DNA of 35,047 bases. Origin: an uncultured Bacteroidota bacterium. Its GTDB lineage: Bacteria; Bacteroidota; Bacteroidia; Flavobacteriales; Flavobacteriaceae. The stretch spans positions 1-35,047 of the forward strand of contig CAILWV010000045.1 of NCBI GenBank assembly GCA_903838055.1. Direction: 5' to 3'. Under the pieces are notes generated by a model, which made no database searches, was not told the DNA's origin, and saw only the letters and a program-made list of their open reading frames with translations. The translations under genes and the position numbers were made by a program. This document shows positions 26,122-33,821 of the stretch, in pieces; position 1 is the stretch's first letter, and the number at the start of each line of letters is the position of its first letter.

Positions 26122-28599
26122 TTATTTTTTTATTATTTTTCTAGTAATAATAGTGCCCTCAGATATAACTTTAATAAAATAATTACCACTACTTAAATTA
26201 TTTAAATCGATACTTTTCACATCTCCATTAACATCTTTTACTAATTCTCCAAGAGTGTCGTAAATTAATATTTCATCTATTTTAGAATTTGAAGATATGT
26301 TTAAGATATTAGTAACTGGGTTAGGATATAAAATAGTAGATCCAAGTTCATTATGTTGAGTTTCTAAAGCATTAAAAACTGTTTTAATGTAAAACAAATT
26401 AGTTGTAGTTCCTTTTGTAATTGCATGATTTCCTGCAGCAACTGTTGGTACAATAACAAGTCCGTTAACAGCTGTATAGGCAACGCCATCAAGTTTAATA
26501 GTTCCATTAAATGTAGCATCAAAAACCAGGGTTAATGTAGATGAGGATGTTGTTGTGTAAGAAATATTAGTAGCAGATTCTATTTTAAGGCGTGCCGTTA
26601 ATGTTAGACCGTCATAAGTAGTTGATCCAGCTGTAGAGTTCATGTTTGCTGAAGTAAAAGTGTAAAAAGTACTATTTAAAGCAGATAATGTAAAATTATG
26701 AATTTGATCTCCTGCAGGTAATCCATTTATTGAAATAGTTCCTGAACCTGATATTGGTGTTCCTGTAGTTCCAACCGTGGTTACTGTAAAAGTAATATTT
26801 GCAGTTGGCGTACCAGAAATTGTTACAGTATGTGCATTTGAATCAATTACATAGGTAATTCCTGCTGCTGGTAAACCTGTTACTGTTACATTTGTTGCGG
26901 TCCCACCCCAAGTAAATACCATATTGGCAATTGCAATACCACTATCAACAGTTTGATCATTGTTACTAGGCATTTCTAATGTTTGTGTGCTTCCTGCAAC
27001 AGCAGTTTCACCTTGAACATATACTAAACCTGTGTTATAAGTATTTAAAGCATCTAATAACCCAGTATTTACAGCATAAGATGTGTCGTCTACCGAATTG
27101 TTAAAAGTCCAAATTAAGTCACCACCTGAAACACGACCAGAAAACTGCATTACTTTGTCTTTTGCAATTGCAGGGTCGTCAACAACTATACTATTTACAT
27201 ACAAAGTTGGATCGACATCAAAATTATTATAAATGTTTGCACCATGTAAGGAGGAAATTGTATTTGGAATTGTTTCATTTCTAGTTGTTGCAACATAGGC
27301 GTCAAATTGTACTGGAAAATTTACTGCATCATAAGGTACAAATCTTGTTTGACCGCTCATTGTGTTGTTATAGGCTTTAATAAATCCTCCATCTTCGCCT
27401 GAAAAAGTCCCAACGGATCCATTATAAATATCTGTCCCTTGAAGAGAAGTTAGCATGGGGTATTTACAATTTCTAAAAAAATTACCTTCCATAAAAACAG
27501 AAGATCCCATTGTAGAACCAGCTCCGTATTTAGCATTACCGTCAAAATAATTATTGTAAACATGAGCCGAATAAAAACGTACTCTTGGATGGCGTGAATC
27601 AGAGTGGTCGTACCAATTGTGATGATAGGTTACATAAAGACCTGTTGTAGTGTTTTCACTTAAGCCTAAAAGATTACATTTGCCACTATCCCAAAAATGG
27701 TTGTAAGAATTGGTTACATAGGTTGATTTTTTACAGTCTAAAGCGCCATCTCCTTTAACTTGGTCTGCTGCACTTCCTGCTGCGCCATAAAACATATCAC
27801 AATTATGTACCCAAATATGGTCATTGTCTTGTTGTAATCCAATATTATCTCCTTCAGATGAATTAGTTAGCATAAAACCAAGGTTTCTAATTTCAATATT
27901 AGATGCTGTTTTTACTCTAATGCCCCAGCCATTAGCAAGAGCATCCGATCCGACACCTTCTAATGTAATTGAACCTGTTGATAAATTATGATTTTCAACT
28001 ACAATATCTCCATTAAGCATGTAATTTAAATCGGTTATATTTCCAATAAAACGAACATCTAAAGGCCTGTTGTCTAACCCTTTTTTAAACCCGTCTAATA
28101 TGTTTTGCAAGCCAACGCAAGGATTTGTAGTAGCTCCTGTAACATTAAGAGAAACAGTATTTTTGGTATTTTGTGTTATATAAATTACTACAGCATTAGC
28201 TTTAAGTGTGCCATCTAGTTTATATGCTCCTGGGATATGCCCAGCAGCATGAGCAAAACCATTTCTGTCATGGGCTGTTACTGTTATTGTATTTGAAACT
28301 GTTGGCAATCCGTCAACTCCTCCAGTCACAGGAACTACTTTTATTGTATAATCACCAGGTGAAAGACCTAATACATCCGCACGAAAATAAGTGCCATAGC
28401 TTCTAATTAGTTGGGTGTCAATTTGAATATTTGTTAAGCCTCCACCAGTATAATATACTTTATAACTATCAGCACCAACTACCGGATTCCATTTAACATA
28501 AGCACATTCCATCCAACTTGATGATTGAGTGATAGTAACGGACTGAGCAAAGGATTGCAAAGTTGTTATAAAAAGTAATAAAAGCAGTATTTTTTTCAT
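26122..28599 (-). CDS. Multidomain T9SS PL1 pectate lyase
   Basis: An 825-residue secreted pectate lyase. The ATG at 28599 begins the signal peptide MKKILLLLLFITTLQSFAQ; an in-frame ATG at 28659 would put the operator inside the coding region and add 20 residues ahead of the signal. Domains: fibronectin type III-like (about 20-108), PL1 beta-helix (about 115-465) with IWVHNCDM (262-269), KGDGALD calcium-site segment (282-288) and RHPRVR (336-341) holding the catalytic arginine, an Ig-like region with TVTISGTPTANITFTV (591-606), a C-terminal beta-sandwich module (about 629-742) similar in pattern to the WDFG modules, and a T9SS type A sorting domain (about 750-825). It is transcribed divergently from the esterase operon, with operator D abutting its -7 box. 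Confidence 0.92.
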   Translation of the reverse strand: MKKILLLLLFITTLQSFAQSVTITQSSSWMECAYVKWNPVVGADSYKVYYTGGGLTNIQIDTQLIRSYGTYFRADVLGLSPGDYTIKVVPVTGGVDGLPTVSNTITVTAHDRNGFAHAAGHIPGAYKLDGTLKANAVVIYITQNTKNTVSLNVTGATTNPCVGLQNILDGFKKGLDNRPLDVRFIGNITDLNYMLNGDIVVENHNLSTGSITLEGVGSDALANGWGIRVKTASNIEIRNLGFMLTNSSEGDNIGLQQDNDHIWVHNCDMFYGAAGSAADQVKGDGALDCKKSTYVTNSYNHFWDSGKCNLLGLSENTTTGLYVTYHHNWYDHSDSRHPRVRFYSAHVYNNYFDGNAKYGAGSTMGSSVFMEGNFFRNCKYPMLTSLQGTDIYNGSVGTFSGEDGGFIKAYNNTMSGQTRFVPYDAVNFPVQFDAYVATTRNETIPNTISSLHGANIYNNFDVDPTLYVNSIVVDDPAIAKDKVMQFSGRVSGGDLIWTFNNSVDDTSYAVNTGLLDALNTYNTGLVYVQGETAVAGSTQTLEMPSNNDQTVDSGIAIANMVFTWGGTATNVTVTGLPAAGITYVIDSNAHTVTISGTPTANITFTVTTVGTTGTPISGSGTISINGLPAGDQIHNFTLSALNSTFYTFTSANMNSTAGSTTYDGLTLTARLKIESATNISYTTTSSSTLTLVFDATFNGTIKLDGVAYTAVNGLVIVPTVAAGNHAITKGTTTNLFYIKTVFNALETQHNELGSTILYPNPVTNILNISSNSKIDEILIYDTLGELVKDVNGDVKSIDLNNLSSGNYFIKVISEGTIITRKIIKK

Positions 28600-28638
28600 A
28601 GTTCTAATATTTATTAATTCTTGCGATAGGATTAAATT

Positions 28639-28652
28639 TGTAATCGATTGCA
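28639..28652 (-). promoter_or_regulatory. LacI-type operator D (minus-strand PL1)
   Basis: On the minus strand it reads TGCAATCGATTACA, one base from the perfect palindrome. It directly follows the -7 element TATGTTTG and ends 40 bp before the PL1 start codon. Confidence 0.8.
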
Positions 28653-28660
28653 CAAACATA
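28653..28660 (-). promoter_or_regulatory. -7 element of the minus-strand PL1 gene
   Basis: Minus-strand TATGTTTG matches TAnnTTTG perfectly and touches operator D. No -33 TTTG is seen at 19 bp. Confidence 0.6.
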
Positions 28661-28887
28661 TAAATTATTTTTGAATCACTGATAATAATTCGTTAAAATA
28701 ATTATTCTATTTAATAAATTGTTAATTATTGTCAAATTCCTATTTTTTAATGTTTATTCTTTTTATTGATTAAGATTTTCTTTTCTTTTTTATTTATATT
28801 TATTTCATTTTTCAAATTCAGATAATTAAATCCAACAGATTACAAATTAATAATATCTTATTTATTTTTTTGTTCTGTTTTATTTAT

Positions 28888-28895
28888 TAATATTG
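28888..28895 (+). promoter_or_regulatory. -7 element of the esterase-CE12 operon
   Basis: TAATATTG fits the -7 consensus with one mismatch and directly precedes operator E. The -33 position at 19-bp spacing reads TTTT. Confidence 0.5.
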
Positions 28896-28909
28896 CGCAA
28901 TCGATTGCA
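28896..28909 (+). promoter_or_regulatory. LacI-type operator E (esterase-CE12 operon)
   Basis: CGCAATCGATTGCA is identical to operator B. It ends only 3 bp before the ATG at 28913, so the predicted transcript leader is about 10-14 bases and is almost entirely operator sequence. Confidence 0.8.
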
Positions 28910-28912
28910 ATT

Positions 28913-29842
28913 ATGAAGATTTTTTTAATAGTATTTTTATTTGGAACATTTTTGAGTATTTCACAAACTCAAATTGACACTACTTATACTATAAAAAGTA
29001 CTTTTATTAAAGAGGTAAAAAAATATCCATTTATTAAAATTGTGGATGAATTAACTGGCAATGATAGTTTAATTGTTTCAAAAGATATTAAATACCATTC
29101 GCTACCAAATAGGGACTTGTTTCTTGATGCTTATTTGAAAAACGATAATAAATTACATCCAGCTGTCATTCTTATTCATGGAGGTGGTTGGAAATCAGGA
29201 GATAAAAACCAAATGCATGCTTTAGCACAAAAAATTGCTTTAAGAGGCTATTCTTGTTTTTGTATAGAATATCGAAAATCCTTAGAAGCAAAATATCCAG
29301 CGGCAATAATTGATGTTAAAAACGCAATTAAATTTATAAAAGAAAAAGCTCAAAATTACAGAGTTAATCCAAATAAAATTGCAGTTTTGGGATGTTCTTC
29401 AGGAGGGCAAATGGCCGCTTTAGTTGGCACAACAAACGGCAATTCGAAATTTGAAGATAGTACAAGTAAACCAACAGCAAGTGTTCAAGCCGTCATTGAT
29501 ATGGATGGAATTTTGGCATTTCATCATCAAGAATCGCAAGAAGGTAAAATAGCAGCTTTATGGTTAGGTGGAGATTATGAAGCAGTACCAAATTTATGGG
29601 ATGAAGCTTCAGCATTGAATAATTCTGGTAGGTTTACTCCTCCAATATTGTTTATTAATAGTTCTATTCCAAGGTATCATGCAGGGCAAAATGATATGAT
29701 AAAAATTCTAGAAAAAAACGGGATTTATTATGAAGTAAAAATACTCGATAATTCACTACATTCTTTTTGGTTTTTTCAGCCTTGGTTTGAAGAAATAGTA
29801 AATGTATCTACCAAATTTTTAGATAAAATATTTAAAGACTAA
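28913..29842 (+). CDS. Secreted alpha/beta-hydrolase esterase, possibly pectin deacetylating
   Basis: A 309-residue alpha/beta-hydrolase of the carboxylesterase/hormone-sensitive-lipase type with a signal peptide (about 1-18). It shows the oxyanion-hole motif HGGGW (89-93) and the nucleophile elbow GCSSGG (160-165) with S162; H283 in LHSFWFF is the likely triad histidine. The acid residue is uncertain: the usual G-x-x-D segment reads NSSIPRYHAGQND, and D261 is a candidate. In this locus it could remove acetyl or other acyl groups from pectic oligosaccharides in the periplasm. It heads an operon with DUF4861, GH105, CE8 and CE12 genes. Substrate is inference only; feruloyl esters are another possibility. 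Its start is tied to operator E, 3 bp upstream. Confidence 0.8.
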   Translation: MKIFLIVFLFGTFLSISQTQIDTTYTIKSTFIKEVKKYPFIKIVDELTGNDSLIVSKDIKYHSLPNRDLFLDAYLKNDNKLHPAVILIHGGGWKSGDKNQMHALAQKIALRGYSCFCIEYRKSLEAKYPAAIIDVKNAIKFIKEKAQNYRVNPNKIAVLGCSSGGQMAALVGTTNGNSKFEDSTSKPTASVQAVIDMDGILAFHHQESQEGKIAALWLGGDYEAVPNLWDEASALNNSGRFTPPILFINSSIPRYHAGQNDMIKILEKNGIYYEVKILDNSLHSFWFFQPWFEEIVNVSTKFLDKIFKD

Positions 29843-29861
29843 AATAATATAACACTATAAA

Positions 29862-30827
29862 ATGAAAACAATTAAAATTATAGCAACTCTTTTTGTTGCT
29901 TTCCAATTAACAGCAAATGCGCAAGATAAGAGTAATTCGAATGTACAAAAAACCTATGCTGAACTTTCAATCAAAGAAGGCGGTAAATGGGTAGGGCAAA
30001 AATATGAAGGCGGAACATTTAAAAATGTATCTAGTTTAAAAGTGCCTAAATCGCATTGGGATCATTCGTTTTTTATTCGATATGAAGGTCCAGGTTGGGA
30101 ATCAAACAAAATTGCCTATCGCTTGTATTTAGATTGGCGAAATTGTATTGATTTATTCGGAAAAGTAGCGGATACTATGGTTCTTTCTAAAGTAGGTTTA
30201 GATGGATTTGAATCGTATCATCATAGTAGCCCATGGGGAATGGATATTTTGAAAGCCGGAAAAGGATTAGGTGTTGGTGCAATTGCTAGATTTTCAAACA
30301 ATAAAATGTTGCATTTTGAGAAAGTAGATTCCACTTTTGCTACAATTGAAAATACAAATAAATCCTCTTCTGTAATTGTTGATTATAAAGGTTGGCAAAC
30401 TGCTAATGACAAAATTGATTTTCAATCTATTTTAACAATTGAACCTGATAATCGATACACTAAACACACAATTAAAGCTTCTAAAAAAATTGAAGGAATT
30501 TGTACAGGAATTGTTAAGTTTAAAAACATCGATTTAGTAGTAAAGAAAAGTGCTAACAATAAATGGGCTTATTTTGCTACTTATGGCCAACAATCTTTGG
30601 TTCCAGATAATTTAGGGATGGCAATTTTTTATAAAGTCTCCGATATTAAAGAGCAAATTGAAGGAGAATTTGATCATCTATTGATTTTTAAACCTACAAA
30701 AAAATCGATTTCATTTTATTTATTAGGTGCTTGGGAGCAAGAGAAAAACGGCATCAAAACCAATGAAGAATTTTACAACTATTTAGATCAAAAATTGGAT
30801 GAATTGAATAAAAACGGCAAAATTTAA
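29862..30827 (+). CDS. DUF4861-family secreted protein of unknown function
   Basis: A 321-residue protein with a signal peptide (about 1-20) and no T9SS domain, so probably periplasmic. I recognise it as a DUF4861-type protein from the block YEGPGWES-x-K-x-x-YRLYLDWRN (74-94), D97/FGK, and the YHHSSPWGMDILK segment (119-131). These conserved Trp, Tyr, His and Asp residues look like a carbohydrate site, and the beta-rich pattern would suit a sandwich fold, but no catalytic mechanism is established from what I can see. It lies 19 bp after the esterase and 13 bp before GH105, under operator E. Its position next to a GH105 suggests a role with unsaturated uronates; this is inference. Confidence 0.75.
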   Translation: MKTIKIIATLFVAFQLTANAQDKSNSNVQKTYAELSIKEGGKWVGQKYEGGTFKNVSSLKVPKSHWDHSFFIRYEGPGWESNKIAYRLYLDWRNCIDLFGKVADTMVLSKVGLDGFESYHHSSPWGMDILKAGKGLGVGAIARFSNNKMLHFEKVDSTFATIENTNKSSSVIVDYKGWQTANDKIDFQSILTIEPDNRYTKHTIKASKKIEGICTGIVKFKNIDLVVKKSANNKWAYFATYGQQSLVPDNLGMAIFYKVSDIKEQIEGEFDHLLIFKPTKKSISFYLLGAWEQEKNGIKTNEEFYNYLDQKLDELNKNGKI

Positions 30828-30840
30828 TTTAAAAAATACT

Positions 30841-32019
30841 ATGAAAAAAAACTTATTTTTTTTTCTCTTTTTCTTTAGTTTTTCTGTCTTTGCTATTTCA
30901 AATACATTGGAAAAAGATTCTTTGAAATTTTCTGAAAGAATGGCAATTTCTATTATGAATCGTAATCCAATTGTGTGGCAGATTGACGATAATAAAAAAC
31001 CAAAATGGGATTATAAACCAAGTTTTGTACTTACTGCATTTGAAAAATTATATAAAAAAACTAAAAACAGAAACTATTCTATTTATATTAAGGATTATAT
31101 CGATACTTTTATTGATAGTACTGGTTCTATTGGTCATTATGATTGTAATGAATTTAATTTAGATGGGTTAAATCCCGGAAAGTTGCTTTTTGATATATAC
31201 CAAGATACAAAAGATAAAAGATATCTTTCTGCACTAAAATTGCTAAGAAAACAACTCGATAAACAACCAAGAACCCTATCGGGTGGTTTTTGGCATAAAA
31301 ATATATATCCAAATCAAATGTGGATGGATGGTGTATATATGGCTTTGCCTTTTTATACTCAATATGCAGTTACATTTGATGATCTTAAATCACTTGATGA
31401 TGTTGCCAAGCAGTTTGAATTAGTTCATGATCATATATTAGATACTAAGTCAAATTTACCTTATCACGCTTGGGACGAATCTAAAGTTATTGCTTGGGCA
31501 AATCCAGAAACCGGAAATTCACCTACTATTTGGTCGAGAGGAATTGGTTTTTATACTATGGCATTAGTAGATGTGCTTGATTATTTTCCTAAAAGTCATC
31601 CAAAGTATAAGGAGTTATTAGGCTATTTAAGCGAAGTTGCAACTGCGATAATGCAACAACAAGACAAATCCGGTTTATGGTTTCAAATAACGGATAAACA
31701 GAAGTTGTCAGGAAATTATTTGGAAGCATCGGGTTCAGCTATGTTTGCCTATACTTTTGCTAAAGCTGCAAATAAAGGCTACTTGCCAATAAAATATAAA
31801 AAAATTGCCAATACAACCTTTGATGCCCTATTGAACAATTTTGTAAACGAAGGTGAAAATGGTGAAATTCATCTAGGTCAAATAAGCCAAGGAATTGGTT
31901 TAGGTGGAACCCCTTTTAGAGATGGCTCAAATAATTATTACTTAACCGCCAAAATAAATAGCGATAATTCAATGGGGGTAGGAGCATTTATGTTAGCAGC
32001 TTTAGAATTAAATAGATAA
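30841..32019 (+). CDS. GH105 unsaturated uronyl hydrolase (second copy)
   Basis: A 392-residue paralogue of the enzyme at 11381. It has a signal peptide (about 1-19), KKPKWDY, NQMWMDGVYMA (158-168) with catalytic-type D163, HAWDESK (209-215) and WSRGIGFYTMALVDVLDYFP. It differs from the first copy in residues around these motifs (HAWD instead of HGWD, VYMALPFY instead of IYMGEPFY) and in the C-terminal glycine-rich loop (IGLGGTPFRDG versus AGLGGKPYRDG). The pair may split unsaturated galacturonyl and rhamnogalacturonyl substrates. It is probably periplasmic. CE8 follows 11 bp downstream. Confidence 0.92.
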   Translation: MKKNLFFFLFFFSFSVFAISNTLEKDSLKFSERMAISIMNRNPIVWQIDDNKKPKWDYKPSFVLTAFEKLYKKTKNRNYSIYIKDYIDTFIDSTGSIGHYDCNEFNLDGLNPGKLLFDIYQDTKDKRYLSALKLLRKQLDKQPRTLSGGFWHKNIYPNQMWMDGVYMALPFYTQYAVTFDDLKSLDDVAKQFELVHDHILDTKSNLPYHAWDESKVIAWANPETGNSPTIWSRGIGFYTMALVDVLDYFPKSHPKYKELLGYLSEVATAIMQQQDKSGLWFQITDKQKLSGNYLEASGSAMFAYTFAKAANKGYLPIKYKKIANTTFDALLNNFVNEGENGEIHLGQISQGIGLGGTPFRDGSNNYYLTAKINSDNSMGVGAFMLAALELNR

Positions 32020-32030
32020 TTTTTCAAATC

Positions 32031-33020
32031 ATGAATAACATTAAAAACATAGTATACCTATTTGTTATTGTTTTTAGCTCAATTAATGAGAATTGCTATT
32101 CAAGTGTCGCCTTTAAAAAAAAGGACGATTATAATAAAACCGTTGCTCTTGATGGTTCTGGGGATTATAAATCCATTCAGGATGCTATTAATGATTGCAA
32201 ATCGTTCCCTTACGAGCGAATTACTATTTATATTAAAAATGGAATTTACAAAGAAAAGATAAAGGTAAATGAATGGAATACCAATATTTTATTAATTGGC
32301 GAGAATAAAGAAAAAACAGTCATTACCTATGATGATAATTTTAATAAAATTGGTTTAGGTAAGAATAGTACTTTTTATACCTATAGCCTTTTAGTAGAAG
32401 CTAACGATATAATTCTAAAAAATTTGACTATTGAAAATTCATCTGGAGATATTGGTCAAGCGGTAGCTTTATCTGTTATTTCCGATAGGGTAGTAGTAGA
32501 TAATTGTAGAATATTAGGGTGTCAAGATACTCTTTACACTTCAGGAGAAGGAAAACAATATTATAAAAATTGTTACATAGAAGGGACAACTGATTTTATT
32601 TTCGGTAGTGCTACAGCATTTTTTGATAATTGCCAAATTCATTCCAAGAAAAACTCTTATATAACTGCAGCATCAACTCCAAAAAACGCTTTGTTTGGTT
32701 TAGTTTTTAATGAATGTTCATTAACTTCAAATGATGATGTTACGAATGTTTATTTGGGTAGGCCATGGCGAATTTATGCTAAAACAGTATTTATTAATTG
32801 TCAATTAGGAAGTCATATAGCGCCTGAAGGATGGTTTAATTGGTCAAAACCCGAAGCAGAAATAACTTCTTATTATGGTGAATATAATTCGAAAGGAGAG
32901 GGTTATTCTCCAAAATCAAGAGCTAAATGGTCACGTCAGTTAACTAAAAGTAAAGCTAGAAAGTATACCATCTCAAATTGTTTAGGTTCAGAATTTGCAA
33001 ATTACCTAAAGAATAATTAA
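32031..33020 (+). CDS. Short CE8 pectin methylesterase
   Basis: A 329-residue carbohydrate esterase family 8 enzyme consisting of little more than a signal peptide and the catalytic beta-helix. Active-site motifs are complete: GQAVAL with Q143, GCQDTLY with Q165/D166, TTDFIFG with nucleophile D188, and LGRPW with R244/W246. Unlike the 1076-residue enzyme at 15466 it has no T9SS domain and no accessory modules, so it probably demethylates imported oligogalacturonides in the periplasm. It overlaps no neighbour and sits 11 bp after GH105 in the operon under operator E. Enzyme class is certain; location is inferred from the missing sorting domain. Confidence 0.93.
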   Translation: MNNIKNIVYLFVIVFSSINENCYSSVAFKKKDDYNKTVALDGSGDYKSIQDAINDCKSFPYERITIYIKNGIYKEKIKVNEWNTNILLIGENKEKTVITYDDNFNKIGLGKNSTFYTYSLLVEANDIILKNLTIENSSGDIGQAVALSVISDRVVVDNCRILGCQDTLYTSGEGKQYYKNCYIEGTTDFIFGSATAFFDNCQIHSKKNSYITAASTPKNALFGLVFNECSLTSNDDVTNVYLGRPWRIYAKTVFINCQLGSHIAPEGWFNWSKPEAEITSYYGEYNSKGEGYSPKSRAKWSRQLTKSKARKYTISNCLGSEFANYLKNN

Positions 33021-33065
33021 TGTTTATTAGAACTTGAAATAATTCAACAAATTAAATTCTTTTTT

Positions 33066-33821
33066 ATGAAAAATAAATTTCTATTAATATTGCTAATAAC
33101 GATAAGTACATTTGCTCAAAAGGTTACCATTTATGGTATAGGCGATTCTACTATGGCGGATAAAGTCAAACCTAATGAAAATCCAGAACATGGATGGTTA
33201 CAAGTATTTCCTTCGTTTTTGACTAAAGATGCCATAGTAATTAACAAAGCAGTAAATGGACGTAGCACAAAAAGTTTTATAAATGAAAAGCGTTGGGACT
33301 CAGTTTATAATGTTCTTCGCCCTGGAGATTATGTTTTTATTCAGTTTGGTCACAATGATGGAAAAACTACAGATTCAATTCGCTATACTAATCCGCATAC
33401 TAGTTACCGCTATAATTTAATAAGGTTTGTAAAAGAAGCCCGAGAAAAAGGAGCTATTCCCATTTTGTTTTCCTCAGTTATGAGAAGGCATTTTAACGAA
33501 CAAGGCGTTTTAATTAGTACCCACATTGAATATACCCAAGAAACACGATTAATTGCACAAGAATTCAATGTGCCTTTCATCGATTTAGAGTATTTCACGG
33601 AGTTGCTAGAGTTAGCTTATGGACCAGAGAAATCAAAAAAATTGCACCTACATTTTAAACCGGGGGAAAACTCTTATTATCCAGAAGGAAAAGAGGATGA
33701 TACCCATTATTCGTTGCTTGGTGCTAATGAAGTAGCAAGATTGACAGTTAATCAAATACTGTTCTTGAAAAGCCCACTTGTGAAAAAATTAAAAAAGATT
33801 ATTAATAAGGAAAGTTTGTAG
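33066..33821 (+). CDS. CE12 rhamnogalacturonan/pectin acetylesterase (SGNH hydrolase)
   Basis: A 251-residue SGNH-type esterase that removes acetyl groups from rhamnogalacturonan or homogalacturonan. The four SGNH blocks are visible: GDSTMA with nucleophile S28, NGRSTKSF (64-71) with the oxyanion Gly, GHND (95-98) with Asn97, and DDTHYS with D211 and H214. A short signal peptide ends near FAQ (18). It is the last gene of the esterase operon, 45 bp after CE8. The hairpin at 33869 follows about 50 bp downstream. It is probably periplasmic and works with the CE8, GH105 and esterase gene products on small pectic fragments. Confidence 0.92.
   Translation: MKNKFLLILLITISTFAQKVTIYGIGDSTMADKVKPNENPEHGWLQVFPSFLTKDAIVINKAVNGRSTKSFINEKRWDSVYNVLRPGDYVFIQFGHNDGKTTDSIRYTNPHTSYRYNLIRFVKEAREKGAIPILFSSVMRRHFNEQGVLISTHIEYTQETRLIAQEFNVPFIDLEYFTELLELAYGPEKSKKLHLHFKPGENSYYPEGKEDDTHYSLLGANEVARLTVNQILFLKSPLVKKLKKIINKESL

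Larger units (their letters stand above)
28600..28912. other. Divergent intergenic region with two operators
   Basis: This 313-bp AT-rich region separates the minus-strand PL1 gene from the plus-strand esterase operon. It holds operators D and E, whose centres are 257 bp apart, each next to a -7 element pointing outward. Between them I see only AT-rich sequence with no gene. The distance would allow one tetrameric LacI-type protein to bridge both sites by looping, but whether this protein tetramerises is not known. Confidence 0.6.

Noticed and set aside
28600..28659. An upstream in-frame ATG at 28659 for the minus-strand PL1 gene
   Set aside because: It would place operator D inside the coding region and put 20 residues before an otherwise ideal signal peptide; the ATG at 28599 is the better start.
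26206..33584. Other ATCGAT sequences (26206, 30528, 30704, 33579; also 1428)
   Set aside because: All are inside genes, lack the outer palindrome bases of the operator and have no -7 element beside them; expected by chance in AT-rich coding DNA.
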